Source: Aurantimonas sp. Leaf443 (GTDB lineage Bacteria; Pseudomonadota; Alphaproteobacteria; Rhizobiales; Rhizobiaceae). From it: a stretch of 64,000 nt of DNA. Made by a program: the position numbers and the translations under genes. Shown piece by piece: positions 1 to 7,996 of this stretch. The first letter of the stretch is position 1. Every line of letters begins with the position of its first letter. The notes beneath the pieces were generated by a model, which did no database searches, was not told the origin of the DNA, and saw only the letters and a list, made by a program, of their open reading frames with translations. The stretch is from the NCBI RefSeq assembly GCF_001425575.1, contig NZ_LMRD01000001.1, positions 188,537-252,536 on the forward strand. The letters run 5' to 3'.

Positions 1-1
1 G

Positions 2-70
2 CGCACCATCCGCTATTCCACCGAGGGCTATTCCAACGACCGGCCCGAGGGCGAACGCTACACGCGCTGA
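2..70 (+). CDS. cbbS: RuBisCO small subunit, C-terminal end (partial)
   Basis: Only the last 22 codons and a TGA stop are present; the gene enters from the left edge. The visible end includes the string [11 protein letters not shown], which resembles the C-terminal tail of red-type (form IC/ID) RuBisCO small subunits, whose ends typically carry a DRPEG(E/A)RY motif. The partner large subunit would lie upstream, outside the window. The call rests largely on context: the next gene is CbbX, the activase specific to red-type RuBisCO, followed by ribulose-phosphate 3-epimerase. The fragment is too short to judge integrity of the rest of the protein. Confidence 0.75.
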   Translation, partial: RTIRYSTEGYSNDRPEGERYTR

Positions 71-96
71 TCCCCTCCCGCACCGGGAACGGGATC

Positions 97-130
97 GGCC
101 GGCCGGGCGCCCCTCCATGCCCGGCCGGCC
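97..130 (+). other. Intercistronic hairpin between cbbS and cbbX
   Basis: Positions 97-108 and 119-130 are perfect 12-bp reverse complements built of GGCC units, with a 10-nt loop. There is no T-run after it, so it is not a standard intrinsic terminator. In an operon where RuBisCO must be made in far larger amount than its activase, such a stem could stabilise the upstream cbbLS message or reduce read-through into cbbX. That role is inferred. Confidence 0.5.
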
Positions 131-148
131 GGCCATTGCCCCGCGGGG

Positions 149-168
149 CGGGCGTTGCCCGACGCCCG
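149..168 (+). other. Second small hairpin in the cbbS-cbbX gap
   Basis: Positions 149-155 (CGGGCGT) and 162-168 (ACGCCCG) form a 7-bp stem with a 6-nt loop, directly downstream of the larger hairpin at 97-130. No T-run follows. It may be part of the same structured intercistronic leader, or simply chance in GC-rich DNA. Confidence 0.3.
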
Positions 169-233
169 TCCGCATCGCCGAGACAGGCCCGCCCGGCCCG
201 CAAGGGACCCGGCCCGAACAGGACCCGACCGCC

Positions 234-1169
234 ATGAGCCAGACCGCCGATCTTCCCTCGCCGCCCGCCGCCGCGCCGACGACCGTGGACCTGAAGCGCG
301 AATACGAGGAGGCGGGCGTGCGCGAGGTGCTGGAGGAGCTCGACCGCGAGCTCATCGGCCTCGCCCCCGTCAAGAAGCGCATCCGCGAGACGGCGGCGCT
401 CCTCCTCGTCGAGCGGGCCCGCAAGCGCCTCGGCCTCGCCCACGAGACGCCGACGCTGCACATGAGCTTCACCGGCAATCCCGGCACCGGCAAGACGACG
501 GTGGCCATGAAGATGGCCAATCTCCTCCACCGGCTCGGCTACGTGCGCAAGGGCCATCTCGTCTCGGTCACCCGCGACGACCTCGTCGGCCAGTATATCG
601 GTCACACCGCGCCCAAGACGAAGGAGATCCTGAAGAAGGCGATGGGCGGCGTCCTCTTCATCGACGAGGCCTACTATCTCTACCGGCCCGAGAACGAGCG
701 CGACTACGGGCAGGAGGCGATCGAGATCCTTCTCCAGATCATGGAGAACCAGCGCGATGACCTCGTCGTCATCCTCGCCGGCTATGCCGACCGCATGGAC
801 AAGTTCTTCGAGAGCAATCCGGGCTTCCGCTCGCGCATCGCCCACCATATCGACTTCCCCGACTATTCGGACGGCGAGCTGCTGCGCATCTGCGACACGA
901 TGCTGGAGCGGCAGAACTACACGCTGAGCCCGGAGGCGCGCGAGGTGCTCTCGCGCTATATCGCCGAGCGGCGCACGCAGCCCCATTTCGCCAATGCCCG
1001 CTCCATCCGCAACGCGCTCGACCGCGCGCGGCTGCGCCAGGCCAACCGCCTGTTCGAGGCCGATCTCGGACCGCTGGACGCGGCCGGCCTGTCGCGGATC
1101 GAGGCTTCAGACATCTCCGTCAGCCGCGTCTTCCAGCAGAAGCCGGCCCCCTCCGCAGAGAAGCGTTGA
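234..1169 (+). CDS. cbbX: CbbX, red-type RuBisCO activase (AAA+ ATPase)
   Basis: A 311-residue AAA+ protein of the CbbX/CfxQ family. It remodels inhibited red-type RuBisCO by pulling on the large-subunit C-terminus, using ATP, in the cytoplasm. The Walker A motif is GNPGTGKTT (about residues 80-88) and the Walker B motif is [13 protein letters not shown] conserved pore-loop-like [13 protein letters not shown] lies between them. The ATG at 234 begins MSQTADLPS and gives the usual family length of about 300-310 residues; an in-frame ATG at 117 would add a proline/arginine-rich tail unlike the family. An AGGAC sequence lies about 10 nt before the chosen start. It sits between cbbS and rpe, so it is part of a cbb operon. 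Confidence 0.95.
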   Translation: MSQTADLPSPPAAAPTTVDLKREYEEAGVREVLEELDRELIGLAPVKKRIRETAALLLVERARKRLGLAHETPTLHMSFTGNPGTGKTTVAMKMANLLHRLGYVRKGHLVSVTRDDLVGQYIGHTAPKTKEILKKAMGGVLFIDEAYYLYRPENERDYGQEAIEILLQIMENQRDDLVVILAGYADRMDKFFESNPGFRSRIAHHIDFPDYSDGELLRICDTMLERQNYTLSPEAREVLSRYIAERRTQPHFANARSIRNALDRARLRQANRLFEADLGPLDAAGLSRIEASDISVSRVFQQKPAPSAEKR

Positions 1170-1177
1170 GTTCCGCC

Positions 1178-1864
1178 ATGGCACAGAACCTCATCATCGC
1201 CCCCTCCATCCTCTCGGCCGATTTCGCCCGGCTCGGCGAGGAGGTCTCGGCCGTCGACCGCGCCGGCGCCGACTGGATCCATCTCGACGTGATGGACGGC
1301 CATTTCGTGCCCAACATCACCTTCGGCCCGCCGATCGTGAAGGCGATCCGCGGCGCCTCGAAGAAGGTCTTCGACTGCCACCTGATGATCGAGCCCTGCG
1401 ACGCCTATCTCGAGGCCTTCGCGGATGCGGGCTGCGACTACATCACCGTCCATGCCGAGGCGACGAAACATCTCGACCGCTCGCTCCAGGCCATCCGCGC
1501 GCTCGGCAAGAAGGCCGGCGTCTCCCTCAACCCCTCGACGCCCGAAAGCGTCATCGCATACGTGCTCGACCGCCTCGACCTCGTCCTCCTGATGACGGTC
1601 AATCCGGGCTTCGGCGGCCAGGCCTTCATCCCCGCGGTGGTCGAGAAGGTGCGGCGCGTGAAGGCGATGATCGGCGCGCGCGACATCCGGATCGAGATCG
1701 ACGGCGGCGTGACGCCCGAGACCGCGCCCCTCGTGGTGGAGGCCGGCGCCGACGTCCTCGTGGCGGGCTCGGCGATCTTCAAGGGCGGCACGCCCGAGCA
1801 TTACGAGGCCAACATGCGCGCCATCCGCCGCTCCTGCGAAGGTCTTGTCTCCCAGGCGGCCTGA
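1178..1864 (+). CDS. rpe: Ribulose-phosphate 3-epimerase
   Basis: A 228-residue TIM-barrel epimerase interconverting ribulose 5-phosphate and xylulose 5-phosphate, needed to regenerate ribulose bisphosphate in the Calvin cycle and in the pentose phosphate pathway. Diagnostic motifs are [16 protein letters not shown] at the N-terminus, [17 protein letters not shown] with the metal-binding His/Asp, [10 protein letters not shown] and EIDGGV. The ATG at 1178 matches the family N-terminus ([10 protein letters not shown]). An in-frame TTG at 1166, which overlaps the cbbX stop and has AGAGAAG just before it, is a possible start adding four residues. Its place directly after cbbX suggests this is the cbbE copy of a Calvin operon; a second rpe may exist elsewhere. 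Confidence 0.95.
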   Translation: MAQNLIIAPSILSADFARLGEEVSAVDRAGADWIHLDVMDGHFVPNITFGPPIVKAIRGASKKVFDCHLMIEPCDAYLEAFADAGCDYITVHAEATKHLDRSLQAIRALGKKAGVSLNPSTPESVIAYVLDRLDLVLLMTVNPGFGGQAFIPAVVEKVRRVKAMIGARDIRIEIDGGVTPETAPLVVEAGADVLVAGSAIFKGGTPEHYEANMRAIRRSCEGLVSQAA

Positions 1865-1891
1865 GGTCTTCCCGCTCGGGCCCGTCTCCTG

Positions 1892-1930
1892 CCGCGCGCG
1901 ACCGAAGGACGGTCTCGCGCGGCCTTTTTC
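1892..1930 (+). terminator. Intrinsic terminator of the cbb operon
   Basis: Positions 1892-1904 pair with 1910-1922 in a 13-bp stem with one mismatch and a 5-nt loop (AAGGA), followed by CCTTTTTC. It lies 28 nt after the rpe stop, so the cbb transcript probably ends here and no further cbb gene follows. Confidence 0.8.
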
Positions 1931-2208
1931 GTCCGGACGCCGCCTCGCTTCACCGGCGTCCTCCGCCCATGGTCGCAGCGCGCCGGGCTTGATGGCGCCG
2001 CCGCGCCCTCTTAAGCCTTGCAGGCACGGTCGGCCGGGGGAGGCCGGCCGGGCGGCTGGAACCGCGACCGGGAGGCGCCCTTGCAGGACATGCTGAAACC
2101 CGAGCGTCGGCCGACGCCCGAGCGTTCGGACCCGCCGGCCGCGCCGCCGGGCCTCGCCCGGCAGTCGGCAGCGGTCTCTCTCTCCATCGGCTCTTCGGGA
2201 GTCCCGGC
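1931..2208. other. Intergenic region before the valine catabolic pair
   Basis: About 280 nt lie between the cbb terminator and the next gene. It must hold the promoter for the genes at 2209-4112, but I see no convincing -35/-10 pair. The ACGT-type operator found in the acyl-CoA island at 34-41 kb is absent here. GC-rich self-complementary GGCCGG strings occur at about 2030-2050. Confidence 0.4.
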
Positions 2209-3255
2209 ATGAGCGAGCCGGACGTTCTCGTCCGCGTCGAGGGCCGCGCGGGACGAATCACGCTGAACCGCCCGAAGGCCCTCAACGCGCTGAACGCTGC
2301 GATGGTCGGCCCGATCATGCGCGCGCTCGACGACTGGCGCGACGACGCGGGGGTGGATCTCGTCCTCATCGACGCTTCTGGGGAACGCGCCTTCTGCGCC
2401 GGCGGCGACCTGCGGCAGGTCTACGAATCGACGGCGACCGCGGGCTTCGAGCCGGCCCGCCGCTTCTGGGTCGAGGAATATCGCCTGAACCGGGCCATCG
2501 CCCGCTATCCCAAGCCCTATGTCGCGGTGATGGACGGCATCACCATGGGCGGGGGCGTCGGCCTCTCGGCGCATGGCAGCCACCGCATCGTTACCGAACG
2601 CTCGACGCTCGCCATGCCCGAATGCGCCATCGGCCTCGTGCCGGATGTCGGCGGCTCGCTGATTCTGGCGACCGCGCCCGGGCGCCTCGGCGAGTTCCTC
2701 GGCCTCACCGGCTGGCGCATGAAGGCGGCGGAAGCGATCGCCACGGGCTTTGCCGATGTCGAGGTGCCGGCCGAGCGGCTCGAGGCGCTCAAGCGCACGC
2801 TCTGCGAGACGGGCGACCCCGCCCGCATCGCATCCTTCGCCGTTCCGCCCGGACCCGACCGGCTGGCGCCCTTGCGGTCGCGGATCGACGCGATCTTCCG
2901 CGCCCCGACGCTCCGCGAGATCGTCGCGGGAGTGGAGGCGAGCGCCGAGCCCTTCGCCGCCGAGGCGCTGTCCGCGATCCGCGCCGCCTCGCCGCTTTCC
3001 CTGGCCGCGACGCTCGCGCTGGTGCGCACGGTGCGCGAGACGCCGACGATCGAGGCCGCGCTCGGGACCGAGTACCGCTTCACCCATCGCAGCCAGTCCG
3101 AGGGCGACCTGCAGGAGGGCATCCGCGCGGTCGTCATCGACAAGGACCGCAAGCCCCGCTGGGCCGACGCGCTGGACGGGTTCGACGAGACGAAGGGCGC
3201 GGCCATGCTGCGCCCGCTGGGGGCGGACGAACTGCAATGGGAGGATACGCCATGA
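2209..3255 (+). CDS. 3-hydroxyisobutyryl-CoA hydrolase (crotonase superfamily)
   Basis: A 348-residue crotonase-fold protein. Length and motifs fit 3-hydroxyisobutyryl-CoA hydrolase rather than a 260-residue enoyl-CoA hydratase: LNRPKALNALN near the N-terminus, ERAFCAGGDLRQVYE and the GITMGGGVGLS oxyanion region. PECAIGLVPDVGG carries the Glu and Asp expected in hydrolases. It would release 3-hydroxyisobutyrate from its CoA ester in valine breakdown. The next gene, 3-hydroxyisobutyrate dehydrogenase, starts inside its stop codon (ATGA overlap) and takes the next step, which strongly supports the assignment. Another acyl-CoA hydrolase specificity is possible but less likely. Confidence 0.9.
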   Translation: MSEPDVLVRVEGRAGRITLNRPKALNALNAAMVGPIMRALDDWRDDAGVDLVLIDASGERAFCAGGDLRQVYESTATAGFEPARRFWVEEYRLNRAIARYPKPYVAVMDGITMGGGVGLSAHGSHRIVTERSTLAMPECAIGLVPDVGGSLILATAPGRLGEFLGLTGWRMKAAEAIATGFADVEVPAERLEALKRTLCETGDPARIASFAVPPGPDRLAPLRSRIDAIFRAPTLREIVAGVEASAEPFAAEALSAIRAASPLSLAATLALVRTVRETPTIEAALGTEYRFTHRSQSEGDLQEGIRAVVIDKDRKPRWADALDGFDETKGAAMLRPLGADELQWEDTP

Positions 3256-4112
3256 GGATCGCCTTCATCGGCCTTGGCAACATGGGCGCGCCGATGGCGC
3301 GAAACCTGATCGCCGCCGGCCACGACGTCCGGGGCTTCGACGCCGCTGCGGCGACGATCGAGGGGGTGCCGACGCGCGCCGGCCCGGAAGAGGCGGTGGC
3401 GGGCGCCGAGGCCGTCGTTACCATGCTGCCGAACGGCGCCATCGTGCGCGACGTCCATGCGCGCGTCCTCGCCGCCGCCGCGCCCGGAACGCTCCTGATC
3501 GACTGCTCGACCATCGACGTGGAGAGCGCGCGCCACGTGCAGGAGGCGGCCCGCGCGGCCGGCCTTCGCCCGCTCGACGCGCCGGTCTCCGGCGGCACGG
3601 GCGGGGCGGCGGCCGGAACGCTCACCTTCATGGTCGGCGGCGAGGCGGCGGATTTCGAGGCCGGGCGGCCGATCCTGGAGGCGATGGGCAAGCGCATCGT
3701 CCATTGCGGCGCGGCGGGCGCGGGGCAGGCGGCGAAGATCTGCAACAACATGATCCTCGGCATTTCGATGGTGGCGGTCTGCGAAGGCTTCCACCTCGCC
3801 GACCGGCTGGGCCTCGACCGTCAGGCGCTGTTCGACGTGGCCTCCACCTCGTCCGGCGCCTGCTGGTCGCTCAACACCTATTGCCCGGCACCGGGCGTCG
3901 GGCCGCAGTCGCCGGCCGACAACGGCTACAAGCCGGGCTTTGCCGCCGAACTGATGCTGAAGGACCTGACGCTCTCGCAGGAGGCGTCCGCGTCCGCCGG
4001 CGCTTCGACCGAGCTCGGGGCCCATGCGCGCGACGTCTACGCCCGCTTCGTCGAGGCCGGGGGCAGGGGGCGGGACTTCTCCGCCCTTCTGGAAACCCTG
4101 TCGAAGGCCTGA
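3252..4112 (+). CDS. mmsB: 3-hydroxyisobutyrate dehydrogenase
   Basis: A 286-residue NAD-dependent beta-hydroxyacid dehydrogenase. The N-terminal Rossmann signature is IAFIGLGNMGAPMARNL. The substrate-binding DAPVSGGTGGAAAGTL follows around residues 118-133, and the catalytic-lysine region is GQAAKICNNMILG. It oxidises 3-hydroxyisobutyrate to methylmalonate semialdehyde in valine catabolism. The ATG overlaps the stop of the upstream hydrolase by four bases, so the two are translationally coupled. The C-terminal GYKPGFAAELMLKDL helix region is typical of this family rather than of tartronate semialdehyde reductase. Confidence 0.93.
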   Translation: MRIAFIGLGNMGAPMARNLIAAGHDVRGFDAAAATIEGVPTRAGPEEAVAGAEAVVTMLPNGAIVRDVHARVLAAAAPGTLLIDCSTIDVESARHVQEAARAAGLRPLDAPVSGGTGGAAAGTLTFMVGGEAADFEAGRPILEAMGKRIVHCGAAGAGQAAKICNNMILGISMVAVCEGFHLADRLGLDRQALFDVASTSSGACWSLNTYCPAPGVGPQSPADNGYKPGFAAELMLKDLTLSQEASASAGASTELGAHARDVYARFVEAGGRGRDFSALLETLSKA

Positions 4113-4635
4113 AGAACTGGACGCCTCGCCGGCCGGGGCGGTGTGGCGAGGCCCCACCCTCGCGCCATCACGTAGTCGTGATAGACGCGCGTGGCGAAGC
4201 GCGGAATGGTGCAGGCGCGCGATCGGCGGCCTGCGAGAAAACGTGTTTGAATGCAGCGACTTGGGCCCCTGTCGAAGGTCCATTCCGGCAATTGGGGCGA
4301 TGGCTTGGCGTTGGCACTGCCCGACGCCAAGCCTCGCGAAGCAATTACGGTCAACCGACTGGAAATACGGGGTTAAAGGCGAGTCCGCCTCGTGGCCGTC
4401 GCCGCACGGGCAGCGCCGACCACGGACGATGACGCGCCGATCCCGCGCGAACGGCGCGGCGCGGCTCTTTCAAACATTACGGGGCATCCACATTTAAGCG
4501 CCGCCCCGCCGGGCCGCCGGGGGCGCTACGACCCGAAGGTTCGAGGCGGAGAAAACGACGTTTCGGGACCGCAGGAAGGCCGGGCGTCCAATCGAAGAGA
4601 CAGGGATCGGGCGATCCCGCGCGAAGGAGGCATTG
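4113..4635. other. Long intergenic/leader region upstream of the TerC gene
   Basis: This 520-nt gap is large for a compact genome. It holds two clear inverted repeats without T-runs. One is ATCACG-TAGT-CGTGAT at 4167-4182; the other is a perfect 10-bp stem with a 12-nt loop at 4302-4311/4324-4333 (core GCTTGGCGT). A GC-rich stem (AGCGCC/GGCGCT type) lies around 4498-4530. Because TerC-family genes are often controlled by manganese-sensing yybP-ykoY riboswitches, the last 140 nt was compared by eye with that motif. I could not match its conserved loops confidently. A 105-codon minus-strand reading frame at 4037-4354 is not convincing as a gene. Confidence 0.4.
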
Positions 4636-5703
4636 TTGGACCAAACGCTATCGGAAGCCACGGCGCAGACCGCCGTCACGGGCATATCGCCGGATGTCGT
4701 GCCGACATGGGTCTGGCTGGCGACGATCGGCGCCATCGCGGCCCTCTTCGTCTTCGACTTCCTGACGCATGTCCGCAAGCCACATGAGCCGAGCTTCAAG
4801 GAAGCTGCGATCTGGTCCACATTCTACATGACGCTCGCCATGCTCTTCGGCGTGGGAGTCTGGTATTTCTGGGATCGCGATCACGGCGTCGAATATATTG
4901 CCGGTTTCATCACCGAGAAAAGCCTTTCGGTCGACAATCTCTTCGTCTTCGTCATCATCATGAAGAGCTTCATGGTGCCGAGGGCCTATCAGCAGAAGGC
5001 GCTGCTGATCGGCATCGTCATCGCGCTCGTCATGCGCGGCATCTTCATCGCCCTCGGCGCGGCCGCCATCGAGCGCTTCTCCTGGGTCTTCTACCTCTTC
5101 GGCCTCTTCCTTCTGTGGACGGCCTGGAAGCTGGTCGTGGAAAGCCTCAAGCACGGCAAGTCGACCGACGAGGAATACGAGCCCAACGCGCTGGTGAAAT
5201 ATTTCCAGCGGCATCTGCCCACGACGAGCGACTTCCGCGGCAACGCGCTGACGGTCGTCGAGAACGGCAAGCGCTTCTTCACGCCGATGTTCATCGTCAT
5301 CATCGCCCTCGGCATGACGGACCTGCTCTTCGCGCTGGATTCCATCCCCGCGATCTACGGTCTGACCGATGCGCCCTACATCGTCTTCACGGCCAACGCC
5401 TTCGCGCTTCTGGGTCTGCTGCAGCTCTACTTCCTGATCGGCGGACTCCTCGACCGGCTCGTCTATCTCGGCATCGGCCTGTCGCTGATCCTCGCCTTCA
5501 TCGGCCTCAAGCTGATCGTCCATGCCGTGGAGGCGAACACGTTGCCCTTCCTCAACGGCGGCCAGCCGATCGAGGTGCCCGGTTGGATGCATATCGAGAT
5601 CGAGCAGTCGCTGATGGTCATCGTCGGTATCCTGGTCGTCACCACGGTGGCCAGCCTCCTGAAGAGCCGCAGCCTGGCGAAGGCGGAGCGGAACGACACG
5701 TGA
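4636..5703 (+). CDS. TerC/Alx-family integral membrane protein, probable metal exporter
   Basis: A 355-residue polytopic inner-membrane protein of the TerC/Alx family, whose characterised members export manganese. About eight to nine hydrophobic segments are visible. The family's charged membrane motifs are present: FDFLTH in the first helix, SVDNLFVFVIIMKSF, and MTDLLFALDSIPAIYGLT, with aspartates that likely bind metal. Two TTG codons stand in tandem at 4633 and 4636. The strong AAGGAGG at 4624-4630 leaves 2 nt to the first and 5 nt to the second, so 4636 is preferred. It ends 31 nt before atpI and may read into the ATP synthase operon. Confidence 0.88.
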   Translation: MDQTLSEATAQTAVTGISPDVVPTWVWLATIGAIAALFVFDFLTHVRKPHEPSFKEAAIWSTFYMTLAMLFGVGVWYFWDRDHGVEYIAGFITEKSLSVDNLFVFVIIMKSFMVPRAYQQKALLIGIVIALVMRGIFIALGAAAIERFSWVFYLFGLFLLWTAWKLVVESLKHGKSTDEEYEPNALVKYFQRHLPTTSDFRGNALTVVENGKRFFTPMFIVIIALGMTDLLFALDSIPAIYGLTDAPYIVFTANAFALLGLLQLYFLIGGLLDRLVYLGIGLSLILAFIGLKLIVHAVEANTLPFLNGGQPIEVPGWMHIEIEQSLMVIVGILVVTTVASLLKSRSLAKAERNDT

Positions 5704-5734
5704 TCCCATCCCGACGACACACCGGTCCGGCGCG

Positions 5735-6121
5735 ATGAGCGCCGGACCCCCGACAGACGACAGCGGCGCGCCCGAAGAGGGCGGGCCGCTGTCCGATTCG
5801 GAACTTGCCGCGCGCCGCGAGGCGCTGGCGCGCAAGATCGCCGAGCAGCGCCGCCGCCAGCCCGTGCCGCCCGGCGCCGGGCAGCCCGGCGGCAGCATGC
5901 GCGGCATGGCCGAGGGGCTGAAGCTCGCCAGCGAGTTCATCGCCGGCGTCCTCGTGGGCGCCGGCATCGGCTACGCCATCGACTATGTGGCGGGCACCGC
6001 GCCCTTCGGGCTCATCGTGCTTCTCATGTTCGGCTTCGCCGCGGGCGTGCTCAACGTCATGCGCAGCGTTCGGCCGGGCGGGAAGAAGGGCCCGCCGCCC
6101 GCGCCGGGGACCGACGCATAA
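5735..6121 (+). CDS. atpI: AtpI, F0F1 ATP synthase assembly protein
   Basis: A 128-residue small membrane protein with a charged N-terminal half (SDSELAARREALARKIAEQ) and two C-terminal hydrophobic helices. The first carries GVLVGAGIGYAIDYVAGT and the second GLIVLLMFGFAAGVLNVMR. This is the AtpI/Z1-like architecture, and the gene precedes atpB as in most alphaproteobacteria. AtpI assists assembly of the c-ring of ATP synthase in the inner membrane. The C-terminal tail is proline-rich. No separate promoter is evident in the 31 nt after terC. Confidence 0.92.
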   Translation: MSAGPPTDDSGAPEEGGPLSDSELAARREALARKIAEQRRRQPVPPGAGQPGGSMRGMAEGLKLASEFIAGVLVGAGIGYAIDYVAGTAPFGLIVLLMFGFAAGVLNVMRSVRPGGKKGPPPAPGTDA

Positions 6122-6240
6122 AAGCGCCCTGACTGCGGCCAAAAGAGCGCCGCCGGGTGTTGCGATCCTCCGATCATGACGCTATTGCCAGCGTGGCGCT
6201 CGCCGGGGGTGCTAGAATTCGCAGCGAAGGACCCGACAGC

Positions 6241-6999
6241 TTGGCTACCGATCCCACCGATCCGATTCACCAGTTCCAGATTTCCCGGATCGTCCCGATC
6301 GAAATCGGCGGTCTCGACTTCTCCTTCACCAATTCGGCCCTGTTCATGGTGGCGACCGTCGCCGTCGCCACGGCCTTCCTCTACTACTCGACCGGAGCGC
6401 GCGCCCTCGTGCCGTCGCGCCTGCAGTCGGTGGGCGAGATCTCCTACGAGTTCATCGCCAACATGCTCCGGGATTCGGCGGGCTCTTCGGGAATGAAGTT
6501 CTTCCCGCTCGTCTTCTCGCTCTTCATGTTCATCCTCACCGCCAATCTCCTTGGCATGGTGCCCTACTTCTTCACGGTGACGAGCCACATCATCGTCACC
6601 TTCGCGCTGGCGATGACGGTCATCCTCACCGTCGTCATCTACGGTATCGCCAAGCACGGGCTCTCCTGGTTCAAGCTCTTCGTGCCCTCGGGCGTGCCGG
6701 GCGTGATCCTGCCCTTCGTGGTGCTGATCGAGATCATCTCCTTCATCTCGCGCCCCGTCTCCCTCTCCGTTCGTCTCTTCGCCAACATGCTGGCGGGCCA
6801 CATCACGCTGAAGGTCTTCGCGGGCTTCGTCGTGACGCTGAGCTCGCTCGGCATCGCCGGCGTCGTTGGCGCGATCCTGCCGTTGATCATGACGGTGGCG
6901 ATCACGGCGCTCGAGTTCCTCGTCGCCTTCCTGCAGGCCTATGTCTTCGCGATCCTGACCTGCATGTACCTCAACGATGCGGTCCATCCGCACCATTGA
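6241..6999 (+). CDS. atpB: ATP synthase F0 subunit a
   Basis: A 252-residue polytopic membrane subunit that forms the proton half-channels next to the c-ring. The TTG at 6241 is chosen because it yields [15 protein letters not shown], matching rhizobial AtpB N-termini, and GAAGGA lies 9 nt upstream; extending to the codon at 6157 would add an atypical tail. The essential arginine lies in the [18 protein letters not shown] segment, and a conserved C-terminal helix pair follows ([19 protein letters not shown]). It begins 119 nt after atpI, and the gene order atpI-atpB-atpE-atpF'-atpF is the standard split F0 operon of alphaproteobacteria. Confidence 0.95.
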   Translation: MATDPTDPIHQFQISRIVPIEIGGLDFSFTNSALFMVATVAVATAFLYYSTGARALVPSRLQSVGEISYEFIANMLRDSAGSSGMKFFPLVFSLFMFILTANLLGMVPYFFTVTSHIIVTFALAMTVILTVVIYGIAKHGLSWFKLFVPSGVPGVILPFVVLIEIISFISRPVSLSVRLFANMLAGHITLKVFAGFVVTLSSLGIAGVVGAILPLIMTVAITALEFLVAFLQAYVFAILTCMYLNDAVHPHH

Positions 7000-7069
7000 G
7001 CCTTCGCCTTCGCGGCCGCCGTCGCGAATCCAAAGACGCACGATCCAGCCCATCTCAAGGAGTTTCCCC

Positions 7070-7294
7070 ATGGACGCAGAAGCCGCACGCTACATCGGCG
7101 CAGGTCTCGCTTGTTTCGGCATGGCCGGCACGGCCCTCGGCCTCGGCAACATGTTCGCCTCTTACCTGTCGGGCGCCCTGCGCAACCCGTCGGCTGCCGA
7201 CGGCCAGTTCGGCCGCCTCATCTTCGGCTTCGCCGTGACGGAAGCGCTCGGCATCTTCTCGCTCCTCATCGCGCTGCTGCTGCTCTTCGTCTAA
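7070..7294 (+). CDS. atpE: ATP synthase F0 subunit c
   Basis: A 74-residue hairpin proteolipid that builds the rotating c-ring. Two hydrophobic helices flank the polar loop around RNPSA (residues 38-42). The proton-carrying carboxylate is Glu58 in FAVTEALGIF. The glycine pattern GMAGTALGLGN of helix 1 is typical. Start ATG at 7070, preceded by CAAGGAG with a spacing of about 6 nt, a strong ribosome-binding site that suits the high copy number of this subunit. An upstream in-frame codon at 6977 overlaps atpB and is rejected. Confidence 0.97.
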   Translation: MDAEAARYIGAGLACFGMAGTALGLGNMFASYLSGALRNPSAADGQFGRLIFGFAVTEALGIFSLLIALLLLFV

Positions 7295-7356
7295 GAGCCG
7301 CATCCGCTGATTGGATTGTCGATCCGGTCGCCCTCGCGGGCGGCCGGATCAGCTGA

Positions 7357-7986
7357 ATGGAGATACCGGGCTTGTCCTTCCTCGTGACCACCGCTTCCGC
7401 ACAGGATCACGCGCCTGTCGCCGACCCGAACGTGCCCCCGGTGGAATCGGGCGCGGCAGGCCTGCACGGCGAGACCGTCCAGGTCGAGCACGGCGAGGGC
7501 GGCTTCCCGCCCATGTCGACGGAGTTCTTCCCGTCGCAGCTCCTCTGGCTCGCCATCACCTTCGGCATCTTCTACCTCGTCATGAAGCGCCTCGTCCTGC
7601 CCCGTATCGGTGGCACGATCGAGAACCGCCGCGACCGCATCGCGCTCGACCTCAATGCCGCCGAGCAGATGAGGGCCGAGGCCGACGCCGCGCAGGCCGC
7701 CTACGAGCAGGAGCTCGCCGAGGCCCGCGACCGTTCGCACAAGACCGTTCTCCAGACCCGCGACGAGATTCGCGCCACGAGCGAGGCCGAACGCGCCCGC
7801 CTGGAGGGCGAGCTCAACACCCGTCTCGACGAGGCGCAGGCGCGCGTCGCCGAGATCAAGACCCGCGCGCTCGCCGATGTCGGCACCATCGCCGAAGAGG
7901 CGGCCGAGACGATCCTGAAGGCCGTCGCCGGCCTCGACGTCTCGCGCCAGGACGTCGCCGCCGCCGTCCAGTCCGTCCGCAGCTGA
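7357..7986 (+). CDS. ATP synthase F0 subunit b'
   Basis: A 209-residue peripheral-stalk subunit. An N-terminal region of about 55 residues (including HGEGGFPPMSTEFFPSQ) precedes a single transmembrane helix (LLWLAITFGIFYLVM). A long charged alpha-helical domain, predicted coiled coil, makes up the rest. Having separate b' and b genes in tandem is typical of alphaproteobacteria and photosynthetic lineages, where a b/b' heterodimer replaces the b homodimer. The first gene has the longer N-terminal extension and is therefore called b' (atpF2/atpG in different schemes). It ends 10 nt before atpF. Confidence 0.92.
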   Translation: MEIPGLSFLVTTASAQDHAPVADPNVPPVESGAAGLHGETVQVEHGEGGFPPMSTEFFPSQLLWLAITFGIFYLVMKRLVLPRIGGTIENRRDRIALDLNAAEQMRAEADAAQAAYEQELAEARDRSHKTVLQTRDEIRATSEAERARLEGELNTRLDEAQARVAEIKTRALADVGTIAEEAAETILKAVAGLDVSRQDVAAAVQSVRS

Positions 7987-7996
7987 GGGGGATCCC

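Noticed and set aside
4037-4354. A 105-codon minus-strand frame in the TerC leader
   Set aside because: It runs into the mmsB 3' end, lacks a ribosome-binding site and shows no domain. A decayed gene fragment cannot be excluded, but nothing supports it.
4493-4635. Possible yybP-ykoY manganese riboswitch before terC
   Set aside because: The conserved loops could not be matched by eye with confidence; left as a testable suggestion rather than a feature.
4636-5703. Calling the TerC protein a tellurite-resistance determinant
   Set aside because: No other ter genes are nearby; family knowledge favours manganese or other metal export.
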